64,000 nt of DNA from Sulfitobacter noctilucae. Lineage in GTDB: Bacteria; Pseudomonadota; Alphaproteobacteria; Rhodobacterales; Rhodobacteraceae. The DNA lies in assembly GCF_000622365.1 (NCBI RefSeq), contig NZ_JASC01000013.1, positions 640,361 to 704,360 on the forward strand. Direction: 5' to 3'. The notes below the pieces were generated by a model. It saw only the letters and a program-made list of their open reading frames with translations, searched no databases and was not told where the DNA came from. Positions 8,614 to 18,563 of the stretch are shown here, in pieces. Made by a program: the position numbers and the translations under genes. Each line of letters begins with the position of its first letter. Positions within the stretch are counted from its first letter, which is position 1.

Positions 8614-9792
8614 TCACATCCGTTCAATCGCCAGCGCAATGCCCTGACCGCCGCCGATGCACATGGTGATCAGCGCGCGCTTGCCGCCGATGCGTTCCAG
8701 TTCGTAAATCGCCTTGACCGTGATGATCGCACCGGTGGCCCCCACCGGATGGCCCAGCGCGATGGCACCCCCGTTCGGGTTCACTTTCGCCGGCTCGAAC
8801 CCGAGGTTTTTACTGACTGCCAAAGCCTGCGCGGCGAAGGCTTCATTGCTTTCGATCACGTCGAAATCTGCCGCTGTCAGGCCAGTCTGCGCCAGCAGTT
8901 TTTCAACCGCCGGAACAGGGCCGATCCCCATCACTTCAGGGCGCACGCCAGCATGCGCATAGCCGATGATGCGCATCAGGGGCTTCAGCCCGGCCTTCTC
9001 TGCCGCCTCTGCCGTAGCCAGCACAACCGCCGCACCGCCATCGTTGATGCCGCTGGCATTCCCTGCTGTCACGCTGCCGTCCTTCTGGAACACGGGCCGC
9101 AAACCGGCGAGCGCTTCGGCGGTGGTGGCCTTGGGGTGTTCATCGACCTCGAAAGGGACCATATCGCGTTTCACGCGCACGTCGACCGGGGTGATCTGAT
9201 CGGTGAAGTATCCAGCGTCTATCGCTGCCGCCGCACGGCGTTGCGATTCCAGCGCAAAGGCGTCCTGATCTTCGCGGCTGATCTGATGCTCTGCGGCGAC
9301 GTTCTCAGCCGTCACGCCCATATGGCCGGTCCCGAAGGGGCAATTCAGTGTGCCCAGCATCATGTCGACGGTTTTGACATCGCCCATTTTCTGGCCCCAG
9401 CGGGCATCGGGCAGAATGTAAGGAGAGCGCGACATTGTCTCGGCCCCGCCTGCAAGTGCGAAATCCGCATCCCCCAGCATGAGCGATTGCGTGGCAGAGA
9501 CAATCGCCTGCACACCCGATCCACACAACCGGTTCACGTTCATGGCTGGCACGCTGTCAGGAATGCCCGCCTGCATGGCCGCCACGCGGGACAGATACAT
9601 GTCACGCGGTTCGGTGTTGATTACATGACCAAAGGCGACGTGGCCGATCTGCCCCCCTTCGACGCCTGCGCGCGCCAAAGCGGCCTTGCTGGCCGCGGTG
9701 CCCAGATCAATCGGTGGCGTTCCAGCCAATGCGCCGCCGAAGGTGCCGATGGCGGTCCGTGCGCCACCCAGAATTACAATCTCTTTTCCCAT
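8614..9792 (-). CDS. Acetyl-CoA C-acyltransferase (beta-ketothiolase, BktB-like)
   Basis: A thiolase that condenses or cleaves beta-ketoacyl-CoA, used in polyhydroxyalkanoate synthesis or fatty-acid breakdown. The 392-residue protein contains the nucleophilic Cys in NRLCGSGVQA (about 90), GHPVGATGA with the catalytic His (about 347), and the second Cys in CIGGGQGIAL near the C-terminus. All are intact. Its sequence is close to the family annotated as BktB in Roseobacter genomes, but substrate length cannot be decided here. It converges on ubiB and faces away from the App1-like gene. Confidence 0.9.
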   Translation of the reverse strand: MGKEIVILGGARTAIGTFGGALAGTPPIDLGTAASKAALARAGVEGGQIGHVAFGHVINTEPRDMYLSRVAAMQAGIPDSVPAMNVNRLCGSGVQAIVSATQSLMLGDADFALAGGAETMSRSPYILPDARWGQKMGDVKTVDMMLGTLNCPFGTGHMGVTAENVAAEHQISREDQDAFALESQRRAAAAIDAGYFTDQITPVDVRVKRDMVPFEVDEHPKATTAEALAGLRPVFQKDGSVTAGNASGINDGGAAVVLATAEAAEKAGLKPLMRIIGYAHAGVRPEVMGIGPVPAVEKLLAQTGLTAADFDVIESNEAFAAQALAVSKNLGFEPAKVNPNGGAIALGHPVGATGAIITVKAIYELERIGGKRALITMCIGGGQGIALAIERM

Positions 9793-9917
9793 GTCGGTTC
9801 CTTTGCTGATGTTTTCGCAAATATGTGGGCAAATGACGGCTCTGTCATGCTGAACCTGCCGTCACAGGCGCAGAGAACACCTTTTTGCCGGCGCATTTGA
9901 CCTGTAAAGAGGGTGGC

Positions 9918-10916
9918 ATGTTAAAGAAGATACTTCACACTACCGTCTGGCGCAGCGAACAAATATTGGACCGGCTGCGAGGCCAGCGTGACAAACGCCG
10001 GATCATAGAACCCTATATCGGCTACGCCACACCCGATCATCTGGTGCTGCGCGGGCGCGTCCTTACGGCGCTGCGGCAGAACAAGCCGAAACCGGATCAA
10101 TCCCGTTGGACCAATTTCAAGCAGATGTTTGCGTTGTTTTTAACCGATGAGGTTGCCGATGTCGAAGTCACGGCAGGGGGCGTCACAGCGTTTTCCGATG
10201 CCGAAGGGTATTTCACCTTGCTTTTGCCCCGCGAGGATCAGACCGGCTGGCAAGAGATCGGGCTGCGGATTGTAGGCGAGGATGCAACCGCGTCTTGTCC
10301 TGTGTTGGTCCCCGGCGCTGATGCCGCTGTTGCCGTCGTGTCCGATATCGACGATACGGTGCTGGAAACCGGTGCCTATTCACTGATGCGCAACCTATGG
10401 ACATCGCTGACCGGCAATGCGCTGACCCGTCATATCTTTTCGGACGCGCAACGGTTTCTGGCGGATATGTCTGAAGGGGGGCGTAACCCGGTTTATTTCG
10501 TCAGCTCCAGCCCGTGGAACCTTCATACCTTTCTGACCCAGATTTTTGATCGGGCCAATGTGGTGACGGGGCCAAAGTTCCTGCGGGACCTGGGCGTGAG
10601 CGAGACCCAGTTCATCACCGGCACACATGGCGACCACAAGGGCAGCAGCATTGATACACTGCTCGCTGCCAATCCCGATGTGCCGCATGTCTTGGTGGGG
10701 GACACGGGGCAGCACGATGCCTATGTCTACCGAGACGCCATTCTACGCCATCCCGGACGCATTGTTGCTGTGGTCTTGCGGGAACCCGGTCCTGGTCCGG
10801 ACGCTGACAGTCTTGCCGCCATGCGAGAGATCAGCGCCACCGGTACGTTGGTTTTGCATGGGCCAACCTTCGACGGGTTTGCACAGAAGCTACAGGCCGC
10901 GTTGGCCCAGACCTAA
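9918..10916 (+). CDS. App1-family phosphatidate phosphatase domain protein (DUF2183)
   Basis: The 332-residue protein contains a HAD-like DxDxT motif, VVSDIDDTVLETG, at about residues 141-153. It also has VYFVSSSPWNLHTFL, and HKGSSIDTLL and HVLVGDTGQHDAYVY, typical of the App1/DUF2183 catalytic domain known from yeast phosphatidate phosphatase. The N-terminal 120 residues look beta-rich and are less conserved. I chose ATG 9918 because AAAGAGGG lies just upstream; an in-frame start exists at 9885. Its stop overlaps the stop of the convergent phosphatase gene by four bases (CTAA). The substrate in bacteria is not known. Confidence 0.8.
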   Translation: MLKKILHTTVWRSEQILDRLRGQRDKRRIIEPYIGYATPDHLVLRGRVLTALRQNKPKPDQSRWTNFKQMFALFLTDEVADVEVTAGGVTAFSDAEGYFTLLLPREDQTGWQEIGLRIVGEDATASCPVLVPGADAAVAVVSDIDDTVLETGAYSLMRNLWTSLTGNALTRHIFSDAQRFLADMSEGGRNPVYFVSSSPWNLHTFLTQIFDRANVVTGPKFLRDLGVSETQFITGTHGDHKGSSIDTLLAANPDVPHVLVGDTGQHDAYVYRDAILRHPGRIVAVVLREPGPGPDADSLAAMREISATGTLVLHGPTFDGFAQKLQAALAQT

Positions 10917-11647
10917 GGTGCGGGAGCCAGTTGCACGCGCCCCTGGTCGGTCAACAGCCAGCAGTTTTGTCCTTCAAAAACCGCAACGGTCAGCGGTTTG
11001 CCGTATCCGGCACCCGAATCCAGATTGACCCGGTTCCCGTAATGGGTGGCCTGTTCGACAGGCGTGTGGCCGTGCACGATCAGCTTGGGATGCGGCGCGG
11101 TCACCTCATGAAACTCCTTGCGGATCCAGATCAGGTCTTCTTCATCCTGATCGTCAAGCGGCACACCGGGGCGAATGCCTGCGTGGACAAAAAACAGATC
11201 TTCGGTCTGGATGCTGAGTGACAAACTGCGCAGAAATGCCAGATGGGTGTCCGGCACGGCAGCCAGCGCCATGCGGTGCACGTCCAACATGCGTGTGCGA
11301 CCATCAAATTCGACGCCGTAAGAAGCAAGTGTCGTATCGCCGCCAAGACGGGCATGAAGCCAATAGAGTTCGGTCGGCAGATAGGCCTCGTGACGGGGGT
11401 AATCCTCCATGAACCAGCTGAACATCCGGTCATGATTGCCCATGATGAAAGACCAGTTGCGGCCTTGCGCCTGTCCGTCAACCAGCCTGTCGATCACACC
11501 GCGGCTGTCGGGACCGCGATCGGTATAGTCGCCCAGAAATACGATCCTGGCATCCGCCCCGCCATCGGCCTCGATCCGGGCGAGCGCATGCTCAAGCTCG
11601 GTCAGCTGACCATGAATGTCACCTATGGCATAGATCGGTTGTGTCAC
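10913..11647 (-). CDS. Metallophosphoesterase (serine/threonine phosphatase-like)
   Basis: A calcineurin-like phosphoesterase. The di-metal motifs appear in order: IGDIHGQL, FLGDYTDRGPDSRGV, IMGNHDRMF, and LIVHGHTPV. This layout matches PrpA/ApaH-type bacterial phosphatases. The best start is GTG at 11647, giving MTQPIYAIGDIHG after an AGGACC ribosome site; the open frame reaches 11683. It lies downstream of serA on the same strand but is separated by a strong hairpin, so it probably has its own promoter or depends on read-through. The natural substrate (phosphoprotein or dinucleotide) is undetermined. Confidence 0.85.
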   Translation of the reverse strand: MTQPIYAIGDIHGQLTELEHALARIEADGGADARIVFLGDYTDRGPDSRGVIDRLVDGQAQGRNWSFIMGNHDRMFSWFMEDYPRHEAYLPTELYWLHARLGGDTTLASYGVEFDGRTRMLDVHRMALAAVPDTHLAFLRSLSLSIQTEDLFFVHAGIRPGVPLDDQDEEDLIWIRKEFHEVTAPHPKLIVHGHTPVEQATHYGNRVNLDSGAGYGKPLTVAVFEGQNCWLLTDQGRVQLAPAP

Positions 11648-11667
11648 AGAGCGGTCCTTTTGGATGC

Positions 11668-11698
11668 AAAACGCCCGCACCATGACGGGGCGGGCGTT
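11668..11698 (-). terminator. Intrinsic terminator after serA
   Basis: A perfect 10-bp stem, AAACGCCCGC / GCGGGCGTTT, with an 11-base loop and a short T-run on the minus strand. It lies 26 bp past the serA stop and before the GTG of the phosphatase gene. It should separate the two transcription units. Confidence 0.85.
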
Positions 11699-11723
11699 TG
11701 TGTTGTTAACACTGGAAGGTGGA

Positions 11724-13319
11724 TCAGGCCACGTCGAATTGCAGCGGCTTCACCTGCCGGAACAGGCCGGTCGCCTTGAGCTTGTCCAGAACCGGGCCGG
11801 GCACAGGCGCGTCGACATAAAGCAGGGCAATCGCTTCGCCCTTCGATTCAGCGCGTCCAAGGGTGAAGTTCGCGATGTTCACATCGTTCTCGCCCATTGT
11901 CTGTCCTAATGTACCGATGATACCCGGCACGTCTTCGTTCGTGGTATAGAGCATATGCGCACCGATTTCGGCATCAATCTGGATGCCTTTGATCTGGATA
12001 AAGCGCGGCTTTCCGTCGGAAAACACGGTGCCCGCCACTGAACGCTCACGCTTCTCCGTGACCACGGTCACCTTGATGTACCCGTCAAAGACGCCGGATT
12101 TGTCCTGGTTTGTTGTGCTGATCTGGATGCCTTTCTCACGGGCAACCACCGGGGCGCTGACCATGTTCACATCAGGATTTGCACGTTTCATGATACCTGC
12201 GACGACGCCGCAGTTCAGCGCCTCAAGGTTCATGTCGGAAACTGTACCGTCATAAAGGATGTTGATCGCTTTGATCGGTTCATCCGTCATCTGACCGACA
12301 AAGGCACCAAGGTGACCGGCAAGATTGATCCAGGGCGTCATCACCTGCGCTTCTTCTGCCGTAACGGACGGCATGTTCAGCGCGTTGCTGACAGCACCTG
12401 TCAGTAGGTAGTCGGCCATCTGATCAGCAACTTGCAAGGCTACGTTTTCCTGTGCCTCGGTCGTTGCCGCGCCAAGGTGCGGGGTGCAAACCACATTGGG
12501 CAGGTTGAACAACGGGTTTTCTGTCGCTGGCTCTTCTTTGAACACATCAAACGCCGCACCTGCCACATGGCCGGACTTCAGCATGTCGGCGAGCGCCTCT
12601 TCGTCTACCAGACCACCGCGTGCACAGTTGATAATACGCACGCCTTTCTTGGTCTTGCCGAGGTTTTCGCGGCTGAGGATATTGGCGGTCTGGTCGGTAT
12701 AGGGCACATGCAATGTGATGAAATCAGCCCGGGCCAGCAGTTCCTCCAGTTCGACCTTTTCGACGCCCATCTTCTTGGCCTTCTCTTCGCCAAGGAAGGG
12801 GTCATAGGCCACAACCTTCATTTTAAGGCCATGGGCACGGTCACAGACGATACCGCCGATGTTGCCTGCACCAATCACGCCCAGTGTTTTGCCAGTCAGC
12901 TCGACACCCATGAACTTGGACTTTTCCCATTTGCCCGCATGGGTCGATGCGCTCGCCTCGGGAATTTGACGCGCCACGGCGAACATCATTGCAATCGCGT
13001 GTTCGGCGGTGGTGATCATGTTGCCGAAAGGTGTGTTCATCACGATCACACCTTTTTTCGAGGCGGCATCCTTGTCGATATTGTCGGTGCCGATCCCGGC
13101 GCGGCCAATCACCTTGAGGTTGGGCGCATTGGCGAGAATCTTCTCGGTCACTTTGGTGGCAGAGCGGATCGCAAGACCATCGTAGTTGCCGATCACTTCG
13201 GCCAGTTTGTCTTTGTCCTTGCCCAGATCGGGCTGGAAATCGACGTCGATGCCGCGGTCGCGGAAAATTTGAACAGCTGCTTCGCTGAGGCTGTCGGAGA
13301 TAAGTACCTTGGGAGCCAT
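11724..13319 (-). CDS. serA: D-3-phosphoglycerate dehydrogenase
   Basis: SerA performs the first committed step of serine synthesis, oxidising 3-phosphoglycerate with NAD. The 531-residue long form has the substrate domain, the NAD-binding GVIGAGNIGGIV motif, the catalytic Arg in INCARGGLVDE and His in CTPHLGAATTEAQ. An intervening domain and a C-terminal ACT domain follow (DVPGIIGTLGQTMGENDVNIANF). It follows serC on the same strand with an 82 bp gap, forming a serC-serA unit; serB is divergent, so the pathway is complete here. The ACT domain suggests serine feedback, which I infer from the family. Confidence 0.97.
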   Translation of the reverse strand: MAPKVLISDSLSEAAVQIFRDRGIDVDFQPDLGKDKDKLAEVIGNYDGLAIRSATKVTEKILANAPNLKVIGRAGIGTDNIDKDAASKKGVIVMNTPFGNMITTAEHAIAMMFAVARQIPEASASTHAGKWEKSKFMGVELTGKTLGVIGAGNIGGIVCDRAHGLKMKVVAYDPFLGEEKAKKMGVEKVELEELLARADFITLHVPYTDQTANILSRENLGKTKKGVRIINCARGGLVDEEALADMLKSGHVAGAAFDVFKEEPATENPLFNLPNVVCTPHLGAATTEAQENVALQVADQMADYLLTGAVSNALNMPSVTAEEAQVMTPWINLAGHLGAFVGQMTDEPIKAINILYDGTVSDMNLEALNCGVVAGIMKRANPDVNMVSAPVVAREKGIQISTTNQDKSGVFDGYIKVTVVTEKRERSVAGTVFSDGKPRFIQIKGIQIDAEIGAHMLYTTNEDVPGIIGTLGQTMGENDVNIANFTLGRAESKGEAIALLYVDAPVPGPVLDKLKATGLFRQVKPLQFDVA

Positions 13320-13401
13320 GGTTTTGGTCCTTCATTGTATAGGGTCGCGTATTCAGCCATCGGCTGTTCTTACGCAGAAAAGATGATGTTCTGGAGTGAG
13401 G

Positions 13402-14541
13402 TCAAACAGAAATTTCGGTTTCAAATGCCCAGGCAAGCCACGGCAGCATCGCCGCAACATCCGAGGTTTCAACCGTACCGCCACACCAAATGCGCAACCC
13501 CGGAGGGGCATCGCGATAAGCGCCGACATCAAGCGCGACATTCTCGGTTTCCAGCCTCTTGGCCACGGCTTTGGCGAATGCAGCACCATCGGTGATGCGG
13601 GCATCATTGAATTTCAGGCACACAGAAGTGTTGGAGCGTGTCGCCGGATCCGCAGCAAGGAATTCGACCCAGTCGTGGTCCGCCACAAAATCAGCGATGG
13701 CTTTTGAATTGGCATCGGCCCGTGCGATCAGACCTTCCAGCCCGCCCACAGTTTTGGCCCATGTCAGTGCTTGCAGATAATCCTCAACACAGAGCATTGA
13801 TGGGGTGTTGATCGTCTCGCCCTTGAAGATGCCTTCGATCAGCTTGCCGCCTTTGGTCAGGCGGAAAATCTTGGGCAGCGGCCATGCGGGGGTGTAGTTC
13901 TCGAGCCGCTCAATCGCGCGGGGCGACAGGATCAACATGCCATGCGCCGCTTCGCCGCCCAGAACCTTCTGCCAAGAGAAGGTCGTCACATCCAGCTTGT
14001 CCCACGGCAAGTCCATCGCGAAAGCGGCCGAAGTCGCATCGCACAGCGTCAGACCCTTGCGTTCCGCCGGGATCGCATTGCCATTTGGCATACGCACGCC
14101 GGAGGTTGTGCCGTTCCAGGTAAAGCAGACGTCATTATCATAGTTCAGCGCGGCCATATCGACGATCTCGCCATAGTCGGCGGTATGCGTGGTCGCTTCG
14201 ATCTTCAGCTGCTTCACCACATCGGTGACCCAGCCTGCGCCGAATGATTCCCATGCGACCATTTCGGCAGGGCGTTCGCCCAGCATGGTCCACATGGCCA
14301 TCTCGAACGCGCCGGTATCGGATGCAGGTACGATGCCGATCTTGTAATCCGCAGGCACGCCCAGAATGTCACGGGTCGTTTCGATCGCTTCCAGCAGCTT
14401 GGCTTTGCCAACGGCTGCACGGTGGCTGCGGCCCAAAGGCGCGTCAGACAGGTTTTGCAAATCAAATACGGGGGGTTTGGCACAGGGGCCGGATGAAAAA
14501 CGCGGATTAGCCGGCCGCGTTGCCGGTTGTTCAATAGCCAT
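13402..14541 (-). CDS. serC: Phosphoserine aminotransferase
   Basis: SerC is the PLP enzyme that converts 3-phosphohydroxypyruvate to phosphoserine. The 379-residue protein starts [20 protein letters not shown], with an AGAGGA-like ribosome site. The open frame reaches 14796, but that extension covers the leader and is unlikely to be translated. The PLP lysine is in [15 protein letters not shown] and [15 protein letters not shown] is typical of the alphaproteobacterial long SerC clade. It is followed by serA and divergent from serB. A hairpin-rich leader precedes it. Confidence 0.95.
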   Translation of the reverse strand: MAIEQPATRPANPRFSSGPCAKPPVFDLQNLSDAPLGRSHRAAVGKAKLLEAIETTRDILGVPADYKIGIVPASDTGAFEMAMWTMLGERPAEMVAWESFGAGWVTDVVKQLKIEATTHTADYGEIVDMAALNYDNDVCFTWNGTTSGVRMPNGNAIPAERKGLTLCDATSAAFAMDLPWDKLDVTTFSWQKVLGGEAAHGMLILSPRAIERLENYTPAWPLPKIFRLTKGGKLIEGIFKGETINTPSMLCVEDYLQALTWAKTVGGLEGLIARADANSKAIADFVADHDWVEFLAADPATRSNTSVCLKFNDARITDGAAFAKAVAKRLETENVALDVGAYRDAPPGLRIWCGGTVETSDVAAMLPWLAWAFETEISV

Positions 14542-14640
14542 TGATGCTATCCTCTCAGATATGCGCCCTTCGTTGGGGAAGGGTGTCCCACGGATGCGTT
14601 TATGGGGATGCACGCTCTGGCACAATCTAAAAAACGAGGC
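14542..14640 (-). ncRNA. Candidate serC leader RNA (structured 5' region)
   Basis: The 100 bases before serC, read on the minus strand, contain a hairpin with arms CCCTTC and GAAGGG just upstream of the ribosome site. A second, weaker stem lies before it (CCCAT with GTGGG). A conserved cis-regulatory 'serC motif' is known upstream of serC in alphaproteobacteria. I infer this could be a member from position and hairpins only and have not matched its consensus. Confidence 0.4.
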
Positions 14641-14698
14641 TAAACCGCCGCTCGTTCGCATTTTAGCGACATCTTTGGCGCGGATCGGAAACTTGCCT

Positions 14699-15574
14699 AT
14701 GTTTACAGTTGTCTTGCTTACCTCACCGGCAAAGCCATCGCTGGATCCCGCGCTTGTCGAAAGTCTGCGCAATGCTTGGGGCGGAGGGGATGCCATCTGG
14801 CTGGCACCGGACGAAGCGGCTGAATTTGAACTGGCCCAGATCCCCGAGAACTTCTGGCAGGTCTGGGAAAGCTGTCAGGCGCTGGGTGTCGATATGATCG
14901 CCGTTGAGACCCGAACCCGCACCAAGAAAATGCTGTTGGCTGACATGGACAGCACGATGATCCAGCAGGAATGCATCGACGAATTGGCCGATGAAGCCGG
15001 TGTCGGTGCCCGTGTCAAAGAAATCACGGCGCGAGCCATGAATGGCGAATTGGATTTCGACGGTGCTCTGCGAGAACGGGTCGGGTTACTGAAAGGGCTG
15101 AATGCCAGCGTGATCACCAAGGTGTTGAACGAGCGTATCACCTATATGCCGGGTGGCAGGGCGCTGTTGGCCACGATGAAGGCTCAGGGTGGCCATGCGG
15201 CATTGGTGTCAGGTGGCTTTACGGCCTTTACCGAGAAAGTCGCTGAAACGCTTGGGTTTGACGAGAACCGCGCAAATACGTTGATTGCCGAAGGTGGTGT
15301 GCTGACAGGGGAGGTTGGCCAGCCGATCCTTGGCAAACAGGCCAAGGTCGACGCGCTTGAACAGATCACGGCCCGCCTTGGGATCACTGAGGATGATGTG
15401 ATCGCCGTGGGCGATGGGGCCAATGATCTGGGCATGTTGGGCCGTGCGGGTCTGGGTATTGCGCTGCACGCAAAACCACCTGTTGCCGCGGAATGCGACC
15501 TACGGGTGAACTTCGGTGATTTGACGGCGCTACTGTATATTCAGGGTTACGCTCGGGTAGATTTCGCGGCCTGA
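14699..15574 (+). CDS. serB: Phosphoserine phosphatase
   Basis: SerB dephosphorylates phosphoserine in the last step of serine synthesis. The 291-residue protein starts [16 protein letters not shown], with a short N-terminal regulatory-like domain. A HAD core follows, with the nucleophile motif LADMDSTMI (Asp82, Asp84), [17 protein letters not shown], and the metal motif [11 protein letters not shown]. The open frame runs upstream to 14366 over serC, but the family start and length place it at 14699. It is divergent from serC with about 157 bp between starts, so the region probably carries two back-to-back promoters. Confidence 0.96.
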   Translation: MFTVVLLTSPAKPSLDPALVESLRNAWGGGDAIWLAPDEAAEFELAQIPENFWQVWESCQALGVDMIAVETRTRTKKMLLADMDSTMIQQECIDELADEAGVGARVKEITARAMNGELDFDGALRERVGLLKGLNASVITKVLNERITYMPGGRALLATMKAQGGHAALVSGGFTAFTEKVAETLGFDENRANTLIAEGGVLTGEVGQPILGKQAKVDALEQITARLGITEDDVIAVGDGANDLGMLGRAGLGIALHAKPPVAAECDLRVNFGDLTALLYIQGYARVDFAA

Positions 15575-15576
15575 GG

Positions 15577-16560
15577 TTACAGCAATCCCGCTGCTGGCTT
15601 GAGAATACCTGTCTCGATTCCGCGCCAGTTCTTGATCGGCGCATTCAGGCGTTTGAGCGTAGCGGGGTGGTTCGGGTCCAATACACCGAGCCGTACCAAA
15701 AGTGCTGCAATCGCACATTCCGCCGCCCGCGTCGTGCCGCAAGCCGCTTTGAGCGCGATACCCATCTTCTGCTCGGGCAAGATCGCGATAAAGAACCCTT
15801 CGGCCCCGGTTTTCAACGCAATTTTGCCGTCCATCGCCCGCATCAATTCAGTGCAGGCTCTGGTTTCACCGGCGACCAGTTCGGGGTGCAGGCGCATCGC
15901 CTGATGCAACCGCGCCTCGGCGGATCCTTCGGGTGCTGCGGCGAAGTGGGCCATGGCACGGGCCATACCGTGCAGGCTGCATGCGTGGTTGGGGGCGGAG
16001 CATCCATCAATCCCGTAGCCGGGAGAGGTTTCACCGGTCACTGTCTCAAAAGCCTCAAGGCAGGCGCGCTGCACGGGATGGGCAGGATCGACATAATCGG
16101 GAGCGGCCCCCATATGCTGTGTCAGCGTGAGAAAGCCGGCGTGTTTGCCTGAGCAATTGTTATGTATCTGGCAAGGTGCCTGATGCGCACGGATCAACCC
16201 GTCACGGGCGGGGATGTCGGCGGGCTCTTGTGGCCCGCAGCGAAAGGCCTCATCGGTCAGGCCCAAGGTTTCAAGCCAAGCACCAACGCGGTCCGTATGA
16301 ATGGCCGCCCCCTGATGGGACGCACAGGATAACGCAAGCTGTTCAGTGGTTAGACCGTGTTTGTCTGCCGCACCGGAGGTGAGCAATGGCAGCGCCTGAA
16401 TCATCTTGGACGAAGAACGCGGCAAGATCACTGCTTCGGGATTGCCCCATGCATCTACAATCTGCCCCGTGTCATCGCAGATGACTGCATGACCTGAATG
16501 AACGCTTTCGAGGAAACCGCCGCGCCAGATTTCTGCGAAAGGGGCCGCATGGGTCATCAT
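15577..16560 (-). CDS. L-asparaginase II family protein
   Basis: The 327-residue protein begins with PFAEIWRGGFLESVHSGHAV and contains LPRSSSKMIQALPLL, SCASHQGAAIHTDRV, and NCSGKHAGFL. These blocks define the Rhizobium-type asparaginase (AnsA, PF06089), unrelated to the E. coli enzymes. It would hydrolyse asparagine to aspartate and ammonia in the cytoplasm. The conserved Ser-Lys pairs of this family are present. It converges on serB with a 2-base gap and is divergent from the IalB-like gene. Two adjacent ATGs (16560 and 16557) are possible starts. Confidence 0.88.
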   Translation of the reverse strand: MMTHAAPFAEIWRGGFLESVHSGHAVICDDTGQIVDAWGNPEAVILPRSSSKMIQALPLLTSGAADKHGLTTEQLALSCASHQGAAIHTDRVGAWLETLGLTDEAFRCGPQEPADIPARDGLIRAHQAPCQIHNNCSGKHAGFLTLTQHMGAAPDYVDPAHPVQRACLEAFETVTGETSPGYGIDGCSAPNHACSLHGMARAMAHFAAAPEGSAEARLHQAMRLHPELVAGETRACTELMRAMDGKIALKTGAEGFFIAILPEQKMGIALKAACGTTRAAECAIAALLVRLGVLDPNHPATLKRLNAPIKNWRGIETGILKPAAGLL

Positions 16561-16734
16561 TCACCTATTTGTTAAGCGAAAACCTGCCAATCAGGGTTTC
16601 GTCTGTCGCCTGTTTGGCGTTAATATGCTTTTTGTCGAACAGATAACAGGCACTTGCATTGAGAGCGGTCAGCAAAGTACCGCCATTGAGGTCTGAGAGC
16701 GTATTGAGGTCAAGGACAGCTGGAGGCTGGACAG

Positions 16735-17265
16735 ATGGGAATGATGAACAAGTTTGGGGTTGTGGCAGGGCTTTGTGCCTTGATGGCGACCCAAGGCGCG
16801 GCGCAGGATCAAAGCACGAACCGTGTGGCGGCTAAGACCGACTGGAGCGTTTTTGTAGAAGATAATCCGACTGAGTGTTGGGGGGTCTCGACGCCCAAGG
16901 AAACCGTGAATTCGCGCGATGGGCGCGTGGTGGCGGTGAACCGGGGGCAAACGCTTTTGATGGTATTTTACCGGCCTTCTGCGGGTGCCAAAGGTCAGGT
17001 CGCCTTTACCGGCGGATACCCCTTTGCATCCGGGTCTACCGTAACGATGAATATCTCGGGCAATAGTTTTGAGCTGTTCACCGAAGGGGAGTGGGCATGG
17101 CCCGCGACCACCGATGATGACTCCAAGATCATCACCGCGATGAAACGCGGTGCGGATGCGGTGCTTTCTGGCCGGTCCGGTCGTGGTACGGCAACCAAAG
17201 ACACATTTTCGCTGCTGGGCTTTACTGCGGCAGTCGAGGACGCTGCGAAACGCTGCGGCGGCTAA
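16735..17265 (+). CDS. Invasion-associated locus B (IalB)-like secreted protein
   Basis: A 176-residue protein with a signal peptide of about 24 residues (KFGVVAGLCALMATQGAAQ) and a compact domain with RVAAKTDWSVFVEDNPTECWGVS. The WxVF...CW pattern followed by SFELFTEGEWAW and a C-terminal GFTAAVEDAAKRC resembles the IalB family common in alphaproteobacteria. Two cysteines could form a disulphide in the periplasm. Its role outside pathogens is unknown. It has a GGAGG-containing leader and appears monocistronic. Confidence 0.75.
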   Translation: MGMMNKFGVVAGLCALMATQGAAQDQSTNRVAAKTDWSVFVEDNPTECWGVSTPKETVNSRDGRVVAVNRGQTLLMVFYRPSAGAKGQVAFTGGYPFASGSTVTMNISGNSFELFTEGEWAWPATTDDDSKIITAMKRGADAVLSGRSGRGTATKDTFSLLGFTAAVEDAAKRCGG

Positions 17266-17384
17266 GCTGAAAACCGGGGGGCTGACGTGCAGTCCCCTTG
17301 GTCAAATCAGTGAGGCCCGCGCCCTTTTGCAAAATGCGCGCCATCCTATATAGCAGGCACATCCCAAAGAGGTTGAGTCGCACC

Positions 17385-18563
17385 ATGTCCGTTTCCGCAC
17401 CGATTACCCAAGACGTCCATACCATGCCGCGCAAATTGCCGGAGGGGCCGCAAAACCTGATCGGTTTGACGCGTGAGCAAATGCGCGACGCGTTGATCGC
17501 TAGCGGCACGCCCGAAAAGCAGGCCAAGATGCGTGTGGGCCAGATCTGGCAGTGGATCTATCAATGGGGCAAGCGCGACTTTGCCGAGATGACAAACCTG
17601 TCCAAAGCGTTCCGCGCTGAACTGGCCGATACCTTTGCGCTCGAGATCCCGGAGGTGGTGACCCGGCAGGTGTCCGAAGATGGCACACGCAAGTATCTGG
17701 TGCGCATCGCGGGCGGGCATGAGGTTGAGGTTGTCTATATTCCCGAAGACGGGCGCGGCACGCTTTGCGTTTCGTCACAGGTGGGCTGCACGCTGACCTG
17801 CTCGTTCTGTCATACCGGCACGCAAAAGCTGGTGCGCAACCTAACGGCGGCGGAAATCATTGGTCAGGTCATGGTCGCCCGTGACGATCTGGAGGAATGG
17901 CCAGAAGTAGGCGCGCGCAGGGTTGAAACGCGATTGCTGTCTAATATCGTCCTGATGGGCATGGGTGAACCGCTTTATAACTTCGAGAACGTGCGCGATG
18001 CGATGAAGATCGCGATGGACCCGGAAGGGATCCAGCTAAGCCGCCGGCGGATCACGCTGTCTACATCGGGGGTCGTGCCGGAAATTCACCGCACGGCGCA
18101 GGAAATCGGATGCCAGTTGGCGGTCAGCTTTCACGCCACCACAGATGATGTGCGGGACAAACTGGTGCCCATCAACAAGCGCTGGAACATTGAGGCGCTG
18201 CTGGATGCGCTGCGCGAATACCCCAAGGTATCGAATTCAGAGCGTATCACCTTTGAATATGTGATGCTGCACGGCGTGAACGACAGTGACGCAGACGCCC
18301 ATCGTCTGGTTGAGCTGATCAAAGGTATTCCGGCCAAAATCAATCTGATCCCGTTCAACGAATGGCCCGGCGCACCTTATAAGCGGTCGTCGAACAATCG
18401 CATCCGTGCTTTTGCCGAGATCGTTTATAACGCAGGCTATGCATCGCCCGTCCGCAAACCGCGCGGCGAAGATATCATGGCGGCCTGTGGTCAGCTGAAA
18501 TCAGCGACTGAGCGCGCCCGCAAGTCGCGCAAGCAGATCGAGGCTGAAGCGGGTCTATCCTGA
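17385..18563 (+). CDS. rlmN: Dual-specificity RNA methyltransferase RlmN
   Basis: RlmN is a radical-SAM enzyme that methylates C2 of A2503 in 23S rRNA and A37 of some tRNAs. The 392-residue protein from [11 protein letters not shown] has the radical SAM cluster [15 protein letters not shown] (Cys 135, 139, 142), the SAM segment [14 protein letters not shown], and the C-terminal catalytic Cys in DIMAACGQL. The open frame extends to 17298 without family support. The next gene, a small phosphatase, starts immediately after its stop (TGAATG), so the two are cotranscribed. Confidence 0.96.
   Translation: MSVSAPITQDVHTMPRKLPEGPQNLIGLTREQMRDALIASGTPEKQAKMRVGQIWQWIYQWGKRDFAEMTNLSKAFRAELADTFALEIPEVVTRQVSEDGTRKYLVRIAGGHEVEVVYIPEDGRGTLCVSSQVGCTLTCSFCHTGTQKLVRNLTAAEIIGQVMVARDDLEEWPEVGARRVETRLLSNIVLMGMGEPLYNFENVRDAMKIAMDPEGIQLSRRRITLSTSGVVPEIHRTAQEIGCQLAVSFHATTDDVRDKLVPINKRWNIEALLDALREYPKVSNSERITFEYVMLHGVNDSDADAHRLVELIKGIPAKINLIPFNEWPGAPYKRSSNNRIRAFAEIVYNAGYASPVRKPRGEDIMAACGQLKSATERARKSRKQIEAEAGLS

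Noticed and set aside
8749..9900. Plus-strand open frame of 383 codons over the thiolase gene
   Set aside because: It is antisense to an intact thiolase and has no recognisable motif.
12432..13595. Plus-strand open frame of 387 codons over serA and serC
   Set aside because: It is antisense to two enzymes with intact catalytic motifs.
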